In this document: piece after piece, positions 12,395 through 23,729 of the stretch
How the letters are laid out: the number at the start of each line of letters is the position of its first letter
Position numbering within the stretch: position 1 is the first letter of the stretch
From: Paramecium sonneborni
Taxonomy: Eukaryota; Ciliophora; Oligohymenophorea; Peniculida; Parameciidae
Direction: 5' to 3'
DNA: 31,375 nucleotides
NCBI GenBank assembly: GCA_905182985.1
Contig: CAJJDN010000093.1
Location: forward strand, 395,720-427,094
Program-made: the position numbers and the translations under genes
Notes under the pieces: model-generated
The model's input: only the letters and a program-made list of their open reading frames with translations
Told to the model about the DNA's origin: nothing
Database searches by the model: none

Positions 12395-13552
12395 TAAAAT
12401 AAAAATAATGAAAAATAAAATAAATATTAAAAAGAAAATCTAAATTCAAGAGAATAATAATTCTAATTTATAATCAAAAGTATTTAAAATTACATCAATA
12501 ATGATTATTATCTAGACATCATTTTGGAATTTAGAAATATTTAAATCTATTTGATATTCTAAAAATAAAATATTTCATTTAGAGATATATTAAGATTATA
12601 AGTTAAGCACAAACTGACATTTTCAAATATTAGCATAGGTTTAAAAATATTCAATTCTTTAAAAACATCGTTAATCCCTTAGAACTTTAGACATCACTTT
12701 GATTCATCAAACAAATCAATCTTAATATAGACAAAAACTCTATACCTATAAAAAAAAGATCTTAAAATCACAATTTACATTTTTAGTGGAAAAGAAAAAT
12801 TATTTAAATTTCCCATTTTTTATTATGTTATAATTATTGTTTTATAATGTTGTAAATTTAGAACAAATAATTGTAAAAACTTGCTTATGTATCTAATTTA
12901 TTGTTTTAAAGTAGATTTATCATTTCGTAACATTTATTTTTATCAATCTAATTGTTAATTCATAAATCCACTTTTTTGAGATTTTTTAATTAGTCTATTA
13001 GAAATATATACAAAAAAATTAATCTTTTGTTGAATCAGAGCATTAAATAACTAAACATAATTATAGAAAGTGTAATATGATAACACAACAAGATTATCAT
13101 ATTATTTTTTTTATGTTTTGTATTTAAGATCCACAGGGATTATATAATTGAATTTGATTATTTTGTCATGTTTAAGATTAATTTTATTCTATTTGAAGAG
13201 TAGAAATATTTGTTTTTTTAAGGGTTTTTACAAAAAAATTTAACTTTATTCTTTGAATCTTTAAGAAAAAATTGAGAAAGTATTCCTTCATCAATATTTT
13301 ATAAATATATATAAAGTTTAACAATTTAATTTACCTTAACTTTAAAAAAAAGAGATTCGGATAAAAAACACAATTAATTTTTGGAATTTTATTAATTATA
13401 TAAAATAAACATTTCTGGATAGAAGAGGAATATATCATGCTTTAGTTTAAATATAATCTTTTTTCTACTCATTTAATTTATATAGAATTTTACAATAAAT
13501 TTATAAAATAAAATAGTTAATCAAATAAGTAAGTATTTTTGAAACTATCAAG
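12395..13552. other. Intergenic region, no gene seen
   Basis: About 1.16 kb of A/T-rich sequence upstream of the minus-strand WD40 gene, which should contain its promoter. I see frequent TGA/TCA in all frames, no convincing coding tract, no RNA gene and no repeat array. It is long for a Paramecium intergenic region. Confidence 0.45.
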
Positions 13553-14560
13553 ATGATTAAAAATCTTATTATTGCAGGTTAATCAATCTCAGAAAGAAAT
13601 TTAGATTATGATTAGATTAGAACTTAAAGTTTTTTGAGATGATTCTCCAAATGAATTTTGATTGGTTTTTAGCAACTCGGAAAAAAAGAAAATTTAATTG
13701 CAGCTTTATTAATCTTAAATAAAACTAATGTCTAAATTAAAGCTATCGAAGAAAGAATAGAAGAACAAATTGGTAAATATTTAAAAAAAAGTCAAATTAT
13801 ATGGCTTCACCCTGAAATGTTTAACAATAAATTAATTTTAGAAATATTTAATAAAATTTGTATATTACAGCATTTTATGCTTTATATTATTTTTTTCATC
13901 TAAAATGGATTCACAAATTTCGAAAAAAGGATAAATTTTAGATGGCATATATTCAATCAAATTATGTATAAGAGAAATCATTAGTATGGAACTTATGAAT
14001 TAAAAATTTCTTAGAATTTAATTTATCTTGGTTCTAATATTTATATAAAAAATAATGTATAGATTAATTCTTAGGGTATTTCTGAAAAATAAAGTATTAA
14101 TAAAATGTGTTAGCTATTATATTTTTATTTATTATGAACTCAAATAAAAATATTAAAAAATAAAACATCAAAAATGATATTTGATATGAAAATTGAATTG
14201 TGAATAAGAAATTTGGACAATTAAACCAAGATAAATTTGCATGAATATTCTTATTCTGTGCAAATAGAAATTACAAGTGCACTAATAGTTGATTTAAAAA
14301 CAGTTGAATAAAGGTAATTATTCAAGTATAAATTTTTTCAATCTCTTTCAATATAATTTAAGTAATAATTTACATTTTTATAGATAGAATATGATATCTA
14401 ATAATAAAAGAAATTGATCTAGATAGATTCATCAAACATTTGTATAATTTTTATGTCTATAAATAATAATACATTTTTAATAAGTAAAAGAAGGTTTTTT
14501 AGAGAAGAAAAAGCATGTACAATAAATATATTACTTAAGCATGTACAATAAATATATTGA
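13553..14560 (+). pseudogene. Decayed coding-like tract upstream of gene 4
   Basis: Beginning at an ATG (MIKNLIIAGQSISERNLDYD), one frame shows open tracts separated by TGA codons at 13640, 13652, 14135 and 14201, ending at 14558. The longest are 160 codons (13655-14134) and 118 codons (14204-14557). The first contains LIAALLILNKTNVQIKAIEE, whose A-L...N-x-V...A-I-E spacing faintly recalls a UBA domain; this is only a suggestion. A possible 20-nt intron (GTATTAATAAAATGTGTTAG) does not repair the frame. With only one stop codon in the code, open stretches of this size are expected fairly often by chance. A real but dead gene is therefore plausible, not proven. Confidence 0.28.
14511..14558. 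repeat. Two-copy 26-bp-period tandem repeat
   Basis: The 22-bp core aagcatgtac-aataaatatatt occurs at 14511-14532 and again at 14537-14558, separated by actt. It is a small local duplication at the 3' end of the decayed tract. No function is apparent. Confidence 0.9.
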
Positions 14561-14731
14561 TTTAAAATATATAGAAATTAAGGGTAGGAAATGTTTAATT
14601 AATTGTAATATTTAATTAAATTTTATTATATATGATAATTAATTGCTGAAATAAGACAAATTTATTAGGACATTGAAATAATATTAATGATTTTAAATAA
14701 AATTAATATTAGAAATAACAAACCAGAATAT
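14561..14731. other. 5' flank of gene 4
   Basis: 171 bp before the chosen start codon. The gene's frame is open back to the TGA at 14633-14635, and an alternative upstream in-frame ATG lies at about 14689. I prefer the 14732 ATG because a signal peptide begins directly after it. Confidence 0.4.
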
Positions 14732-17700
14732 ATGTATAAAGATTTAGCAATTTAAAAATCTTATCTTGGACTAGCTATTTTGCTTTCTTTAGCTTATAGC
14801 CAATAATTAAATGAAGATTTACTACTTCGTAAAGAATACCCGATGGACTCAACATTTATTTCTAGGAATGATTAAACAATTTAATTTGAATTTTGGAGTT
14901 TCTATATAGCAACATTTACACCAATATCATACCCTTAAGTTGAATAATAATTATCTTAGGACAAACCAAAAACATAATTACTGTTTTTATTGAAGAATGA
15001 AGGAAAGGTATTAGCATTTATGTATGCAAATATTATGTCAGGAAATTATGTAATTCATAATCTTATTATCAATGATATAATATATGAGATAATATATGAT
15101 CCTAAATATTATGAGGGAATTTGGATAATGAACCTTATAACTTTAAAGAATTAGTAGTAATTATTATTTGAAACAATGGGTAGTATAAATAATTTAAATT
15201 GGATTAATATAAAATATACTAAGAAATACATTGAATTTATAGTTGGAGGAACTGGGATTGTAATTTATATAAAAATATTTTAGATAAATGGAAAATATGA
15301 ATTAGGAGTATTTCGCGGAAGATTATCCTTTACATGGTATGAACATTATTAACGAGTGGCACAGGATGTTTATGGAACTATTTATTGGTTAAGAATGAAT
15401 GAGCATAAAGAAACATTTGATCTCATTCCAGATGTACTTAATTTTGATGGACTTATTTAAAAAGTATATGAATTTGAATAGTTTGGGACTAGATTTAGTT
15501 TATTTGGTTGGGTAAAATATAATTCTACTGATGCTTATTCATTAAAGTAATATTTGGTAGTTAGACTTACAATCTTTAAAAATTATTAAAATGAAACTAA
15601 TCTTGGGGATGAAATTGTTAAAATAATTATGAATATAGATTTATCAGACAAAAATAATTGTGGATATGATGTTATATCTCATCATTATAGAGTGCCTTAC
15701 CCAATGTATATAGAGAACCCATAAAATGATAAATTATCTATTAGATAAGAATTACCTTATTAAGAATTATTAACAAAATGGCATTTTATTTCATTTGAAT
15801 ATGGATTAGAAGGAAGAGATTCAAAATCATAATTTAAAGTGAATTTTTTTGAGAATAAAGTTCTAAAAAGTCATACTTTTACTTATCTATTAGGAGACTT
15901 CAAATACCATAGTTTATTTATTAATACTAAATACTATGCTATCTTTGGAGGTGATTATTTTCTTTTTGATAAATTAAAAGGATAATTAGCAGGCTTTTAA
16001 TTTATTACAAATTATTAAGAAAATTATAATATAGATTTTTGTATTTTAATTAATTTTAAATAGCTTGTCATTAAAGCTGTCAAACTTGTTTTGGTCCATT
16101 ATAGAATAATTGTTTATCTTGTTTTGAAGATCCACAAAACACATATCTGGAAGAATTACATTAATGTTCATGTCCAATAGATCATATATATAAAGATAAT
16201 TAATGTTTATCTTTTTAAGATTTATATTAAACAATGCTATATAAAGAAATAGGGTAGGATATTGAAAATTTAGGATGTTCCTTTGGATATTTCTATTTGC
16301 CAGATCCTGGAGTATGCATAAAATGGTAATAGATTAAATTAATTTAGTCCTTAATCAAATTCTTATAATCTATTATGTATAGATTGTTTATTGAATTCTA
16401 AGACTTGGTATAAAGAACCAGTTTGTAAAAAGGATTTAATTACTTCATAAATCTCATAAAAAGATGATGCATATACTTCTTAAATAAGATCTACTTAAGA
16501 TTATGATTTTTATTACATAGATCAAAATAGTTTAATTTTAATCTTATTGGAAGGAGTTTAAGATTATTGTAACATAAAAGATATCTATATTTAAAATTGT
16601 TTTTAATTAGAAGTTTTGCATTTAAATGAATAAGCATTTGGATTTTGTAAGCAAAATTATTATTATTCTAATTTAAAGTGTATTTAATTACACAAAGCAT
16701 GTATTAAAGTAGATTAAATATATTAATATTGCACAGAATGTTAAAGTGGATATTATTTATCTGAAGATGAGAAATCTTGTATTTAATGTCCATAATTTTG
16801 TTAGAAATGTCTTAATTAACATCATTGCTTATAATGTGATTCAGGATTTGGATTGATTCACGATTAATGTTAAAAATGTGGTATTTTTTGTAAAATTTGC
16901 AAATTTTCATAAGAATATTAAATTTTGAGATGTTTGAGTTGTTTGGATAACTATAAATATTATTTAACCTTAAATGCTGAGGATTGTAGAATTAATTCAA
17001 TTGAAAATTGTTTAATTGCATTTGAAAAATCTTCATAAGCAATTTCATTAGACTATGAATTTGAACCGAATTTATCATAATTGAAAACAATACTTGAATG
17101 TGCAAAGTGTATAAATGGTTATTATTTTAACCAAGTAAAATCTGCCTGTTTTTAAGGTGAATTACAAAACTGCCATTAATTTTACGTAGAAAAAGTTGGA
17201 GTTTTCTCTGAAAATGTATGTTTATATGGTCCTTATGTTTCAGACTAATTATTATACTCATTTTCTGATGAATGTCCTAGATTGAAATAAAATTGTCGAT
17301 TATGTGTAATGGAATAATTAACAACCAAAATTGTTGATAATAAAAAGGTTCCATTTAAAATTTCTTATTCTTGTATTCTTTGTTAAAATGGTTATTATGC
17401 TTAAAACCTATCAGGATCATGTATATAGTGTCCATCAAATTTAAATTGTTTGAGTTGTTTTGAATAAAATAAATATTCTAAGGATGATTGGAAAAATGAA
17501 ATTCGTGCTTTTTATAGATCCTCTATAGATAAAGATTATTCATAACATAAATTTATTGAAAATGCCATAAGTTAAAATTAATTAGATTATGAAATATTAT
17601 GTACTATATGTTAAGAAGGATATGAATTACATGAAAATTAATGTATTGAAACATGTCCTCCATCATGTTTAGAATGTTAATTATAAAATAATAAAAACAT

Positions 17701-20700
17701 CTGTATTAAATGTCCATAAGGAATCAAACTTAGAAGTAAAAGTTTAGTTAATAATTAATGTATTACTTGTCCACATAATTGTGAATCATGTTATAAAAGA
17801 GATTAATAAGATGTACTTTCTATAAATCCAGTATTCGACAATAAATAATTTTCTACTTATTCATATTACTGTTTATCCTCAGAAGAAGGCACTTTTGATT
17901 AAGAATTAGGTATATATATAGATTGTAAATCTGGACCATGCTTAAAATAAATAGTTATAAATTTAGAGTTAATTTGTGATAGTAATTAATATTACCATTA
18001 ATTATACTCATTTGAAAACGAAGAAAAACGAAAAGAATTTTTACAAAATACTATTTTAAGTGATAATTTATTCTCTTCCTCAAGCTTTTCTGAAGTAAAT
18101 GTTAACAAAATTAATTTAGTTTGAGACAGATTAGTTTTATTAATTAGCCAATCAGAAAGCCATTAAATAAATCATTATAAAAATTGTTAGTAATCAAGAG
18201 TAACAATGTAATGTTGTTGATTAATAACAGATTACTTAAAAATTTAGTTAAAATATTTTCTCTGCCATGTAAGTCTATCTTTTTATATAAAATTAGAGAC
18301 GTATAACTCGAACTTTATGGAGAAGGAATTACTTCTATTAAATTTAAAAAATAATTTACAATCCTTAATTTTAATAGAGTTCATATTTAAGGATTTAATA
18401 TTGAAATTGAATTTTTTGAATTTGGTTTAAGTTTATTATAGTTTAAAAGCGTTTTCGATTAAACCATTGAATTAATGGACATTTTCTATCATTAATATAA
18501 CTTTGAGATTACTTTTTATATTTTGATATAAGATACCAAAGATGTCATTATATCAAACTTTTTTGCAGAAGGAGTTGAAAGAATATATAATCTTGAGTAT
18601 TTTATTAAAGTTGAATAAATATCTAAAAGATAAACAATTAGAATAGAAAATCTCAATATTATTGGGAGTAATTTTTGGAATACAAACTGTTTATGGTTTG
18701 ATTTAAAAATTGATGATGTAGTAGAAATGAATGATATAAAAATTGAAAGAACAATTTTCAATAAACCCTTTGTAAATCAAACTCTTGGAGAATTATATAT
18801 ACATTATATGAGAATTACTGAATCATCGATATACTAGACAAAAGCTTTATTTTCGATTTATTAACTGAAATACTTTGAATTAATAAATTTAGAATTTTTT
18901 TATTGTTATTTATTAAATTCAAGATTATTTTAGCTTAATAACTATGCGTAAATGTTGGATTTAAATTTTACATCGAATCGGCTTAATGAAAGTTCTTATT
19001 TCTTTATTAATGAGGAAACCGAAATTAAATATATTTTGTTTGATAACATTGAATTTGCATTAAACACTTACAGTGAATAGGATAGATTTATAAAAATTAC
19101 TTAACTTATTAAACCTAATGAAAAAATAGAATTTATAGATGTTAAAATTATTGGAAACAATTTGTTATAAAAATTTTAAGAATCTTTCTTTGATAATTAA
19201 GAAGTAACTTTAATCTTTTTATCAGCAAGTTTTATATAAATTGATATTTTTACAATCTAAAAAAATAATGGGATCTCAAGTATGGTTATTGCAGATTCTG
19301 ATTAGGTTATATTAAATAAAATTTATATTGTGTAACATGCCATTAATGGAATTTATGAATAATATGATTGCTTTTAGTAGTCTATCGTTAATTAATATTA
19401 TTATCTTTTAATTAGCATTTTTGATGTGCCTAATATAAAAATAAATTAATTATTAATAGAAAAGACTTAATCAATAAATTATCCAATAATTGAAATAAAG
19501 ACTTCTATTTCAAAAATTAAAACAAAATATCAAATCGAATTCTCAGAACTAGAATTAACTTCAAATTTAATCTTGATAACAAATAAAATTAAATAAGCAT
19601 CAATAATATTGATTTAATCTGAAGCAAATTATTTAATAGATATTATTAATTCAAGATTTGAAAAGAATATTCTGCATCAATATTTTTAATTAGATTTAAT
19701 TAACACGGGATTAATATTTAATATTGATTGCTAGTATTGTACAATACTTTTAAGTAATGTAAGTATCCAAAAAAATATAGTTACTAATAGTCCAAATAGT
19801 ATTCTGTATATTTAAACATAAAATTTAAAAATTTTAAATTCTATATTCACATAAAACAACTTATTTGATTATTCAATTTTATAGCCCTATTTATATTGGG
19901 GTTATGAGGATAATCATGAAATATTTGTTGAAGATATATTAGAAAGTTTTCCTATAATAGTTTTAACAGGAAATGGAAAGATAGTTTGTCAAGAAATAAT
20001 TATAAAAAATGTTACGATTTCTAATTCTACAGGTCCAGGATTATAGATCTATTTAGAAAAAGAAGCCTAAATAAATATCTAAGATACAATAATCAGTAAT
20101 ATTAGCACTTAATTTCTTAATGATGATGAAAATGGTGGAGCTTTTTTATTTGATACTTCTGCTGCAACTTCAATTTAGATTTAATTGAAAAATATAATTG
20201 CCTAAAATGTGTTTTGTAGAAATAGAGGAGGATTAATTTATATTCAAAATGGCTTATAAAACACTATTATTAAATTTGAAAATTTAGTGTTAAATGATAT
20301 ATTCTCATTATAAGGATCAATAATTTATATTGAATTTTCGGTATACAAAAAATCACAATAATAAATTATGTTTAATCATTTGGAGATCAAAAACACAATT
20401 TAAGGATACTTATAATATCTAGATAAATTTAGTCTCATAGATAATTAATTAATATCATAATTGTAATTTCAAAGAAGCTTAATTCAGATAGCATATGCAA
20501 ATTATATAAGTTTAAGTAATATAATTGTTATGTTATTAAATTATGAATCTTTTATGACTATATCATAGACATAACATTTAGAAATTCTAAACACCAGTAT
20601 TTCAAATTCAACCTTTTTAAATACAATGATTAATTTAGATTTAAATGAAAAAGATTCTTAAATAAGGATTATAAATTTTTAAGTCAAATATGTGGAAGTT

Positions 20701-23700
20701 TAAAATTAAATAAATGTTATTGATAAATGTATTATGAACTAATAAGAATTTGTTTAATAACAATCAATTTGCTCAAATGATAAATTCTAAAAAGAATCTC
20801 CTATTCTTTTAAAATATAATAAAATTGAAACTGATTTATAAAAATCACATTGCGTAATAGAATTAATAAATAAACTCTAAAAATATCAAATATAAAGCCT
20901 TCTTAATATAAATCCTGCTTCAACATAGATTCAGATTTCATAATTTCATATAACTCATATAAATTGTAAAATTTGTTAAAAAGGATTGTTAAATATGAAT
21001 ATTCATGATGATAAAAGTGTAATAGTTATAAATGAAATTGTTTTAAACGATAATTAATGTGGATACTAAAGTTGCATAAATCTATATAAATCAGTATTAA
21101 CTTTTCGACTTTTATAATCCTTCTATTAAAATATCAATTCAAAATAATTTGTATTAAAAATACAAAAATATCAATGTATGAGAAATTTAGCATAGAAAGG
21201 TACATGTCTATTCATTTAGAATGTATCAACTTTAATTGAAGACTCTATATTTTTAAATAATACAGCTAAAGAATAAGGTGGGGCTATGTAGGTAGATGGT
21301 TAAGCAAATTTTTTTATATTGAAATCTATAGTTTAATATAATAAAGCTTTATTTGGTGGTGGTGTATTTCTAAAAGATTAGAATAATTAAAATCTAGTTA
21401 GTTAATAAACAATAATTGATGAAAATGTTGCAACTCAATTTGGTTAAAATTTTGCTTAAAAACCTACATAATTATCAGTTTCAATTGATTTAAAACATAC
21501 TTTACCTAAAGTTAAAATTCTAGAGAAGAATGATATTCTTGTAGAATAAATCTAAGTGGGAAAATATTCTTTATTTTTAAAGAATTATTCAAACGTCCTC
21601 TATGTTCCAAATGGGTAAAGTTTATCTAAATATTAACACTTTGATTTGAAGAATAAAGAGTATATAACATATAATTTGCATCTAAGATTGAAACCTTTAG
21701 ATTCTTTCAATAATGTTTAAGAGAATTTATAAAATACAATTTGCACAATAAGTGGAAGGTTACGTAAGGGAAATGAAGAATCAGATTTCTCAAAAGATTA
21801 TACAAGTTTTAATGAAGTTTAATTCAATAAATCGGATTACAATTTTGATGATATTATCTTTTACTTAGATAATTAATTAAATACAACTTTAGAAGTATAA
21901 TTTTATTGTAATTCTGTTTTTACTCCTATTTATGGAAAATAAGGAGAAATTATGGGATATCACAATAATTATTATTTAAGAATGAATATAAATTCATTTC
22001 CATGTTAAGTAGGAGAAATAAAAAGTGTTATTGATAACACTTGTGTTCCTTGTAATGCTACATAAGGTTTTTATTCTTTAGTTTTGAATTCAAATAGTTG
22101 TTCTTAAAAAGATGATTTTACCACAAGTGAAATTCAATCTGCATAATTAAAATTAAAGCCAGGGTTTTGGAGACCTTATTTTGATACAGATTAAATAAGT
22201 TAATGTATCAATTTAATGATTAATTGTAATGGCGGATGGCATGAAGGAGATACATCATGTTATTTAGGTCATATTGGAGCATTATGTGAAGAATGTGATT
22301 TACATAATATTAGAGGTCTTGGCCATTTTTCAACAAGTGATAAATATTCTTGTGGTTCCTGTATTGATAAAAGTAAAAATGCTGTTGTCATTGCAGGTAT
22401 TAGTTTATGGTATATATTTTAATTATCTTTAGGACTTTAATATCAATATTAATTACAGTTAGGAGTAATAAAACTTTAAATGAATAAATGATGCTTAAAC
22501 GAATAATATCAAGATTAATACCTTCTACAGTTTAATATCACTCTAATTTTGGTATTTTAATTAAAATGATTACTAATCATCTCTAAATAGTATCTGCTGT
22601 TTTTACTTTTAGATTCACTTTATTAATTAGTCTTGGTAATTTTGTTAATGCTGTTAGCAATCCGATACAAACAATGACACATTCTCTTGATTGTTTTTTA
22701 AAAGATATATTTCCCTTTGAAATACATTATTCAGTTATGTTGTGGTAAATAATCATGCCTTTTATTTATATCATTTTGTTTTTAACCTTATACACTATTG
22801 ATTTATTAATTTTCAAGAGTGAATTTAGTTTGAATATTATAACAACAACTCTCATATATATGTACATCTATGTTTAACCATTTTTGGTTGGAGGATTAAT
22901 TTCTCTAATATCATTTAGGCATATTTCAGGTTTTCTTTGGATATAAGCTAATGTCTCTTTTAGATATGACACGAGCATCCACTATGAATGGTTATTCAAA
23001 TTTTGCATACCAGTTTTATTATTTGTATCTATATTAATACCATTATATTTCTTTATGTCTTTGTATTCTAATAAAACTTCATTATCTCAAAAAATTACAA
23101 GAAATAAATGGGGATATTTATATAATGAATATAATTTAGATGCATATTATTGGGAGTTAATTAAGATTACAGTCAAATAACTGCTAATAATCATCCTTTC
23201 ATTTTACGATGATAATGTTGTGAAAAAAGGAATTCTTTTATTGTCAGTAGTTTATATTTATTATGAAATAAGTTAAAAATATAAACCTTTTAGATCACAC
23301 ATACTAAATAAATTGGATGCTTATTCAGCTAATGTCTGTGCTATTTCTATGGCAGTTGGTGTAGGCATTTACATTGATTAATAGAGTTAATCTTATGAAA
23401 TTTAAATACCTTATTTAATTATCTTACTCGCATTTAATTAGCAATATTTGATTAAAATTTTTAAAGAAATTGTAATTTCTTTTATCGAAGAAAATGCATA
23501 TTTTTTTGATAAAGTAAAAGAAATAATTCTTAATTAATGGCCTTGGATACAAAGATATTAAATATTTAAAAACCTACTTTAAAATAGAAATGTTCAAAAA
23601 TAAAGAATATAAATGAGATATTTGAAAATAAGAAAATATTTATCAGCCAAGGCTAAATACATAATAAAATGTAACCATAATTACGGCGTAAAAATATCAA

Positions 23701-23729
23701 ATTCTACACATTATAAGTCTTTAAATTGA
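14732..23729 (+). CDS. Giant mosaic surface protein: lectin-like, Cys-rich, beta-helix-like, multi-span membrane
   Basis: Six exons (14732-16040, 16064-16325, 16348-18094, 18120-18268, 18297-22409, 22433-23729) join to 2959 codons ending at TGA 23727-23729. The start MYKDLAIQKSYLGLAILLSL is a signal peptide. Residues about 25-435 look like one or two LamG/jelly-roll-type lectin folds (KWHFISFEYG). Residues about 437-1100 are furin-like Cys repeats with C-x2-C pairs (SCQTCFGPLQNNCLSC). Residues about 1150-2330 are Ile/Asn-rich with repeated short strands and right-handed beta-helix features (NNTAKEQGGAMQVDG, LFGGGVFLKD). A conserved-looking CNGGWHEGDTSCYLG motif with more Cys pairs lies near residue 2468. 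About seven or eight hydrophobic helices (about 2507-2900) and a basic tail follow. This is a very large cell-surface protein of a type familiar in ciliates. Adhesion, sensing or channel function is inferred only. It shares overall architecture with gene 1. Confidence 0.92.
16041..16063 (+). other. Gene 4 intron 1 (23 nt)
   Basis: GTATTT...AAATAG. Splicing joins ...NIDF to SCHQSC, switching from the lectin-like region to the Cys-rich region. Reading through gives a frame with no Cys pattern. Confidence 0.9.
16326..16347 (+). other. Gene 4 intron 2 (22 nt)
   Basis: GTAATAGATTAAATTAATTTAG. Splicing makes a Cys codon across the junction (GVCIKC) and continues the Cys-rich frame. Confidence 0.9.
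18095..18119 (+). other. Gene 4 intron 3 (25 nt)
   Basis: GTAAAT...TTTAG, phase 0 (FSE | FETD). Without its removal the frame meets a TGA at 18121, directly after the intron. Confidence 0.9.
18269..18296 (+). other. Gene 4 intron 4 (28 nt)
   Basis: GTAAGT...AATTAG, joining SA-I to DVQLELYGEG and opening the 4.1-kb exon 5. Confidence 0.88.
22410..22432 (+). other. Gene 4 intron 5 (23 nt)
   Basis: GTATAT...CTTTAG at the start of the membrane domain. A Trp codon is formed across the junction (ISLW | TLIS). Without splicing a TGA follows at about 22489. Confidence 0.9.
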
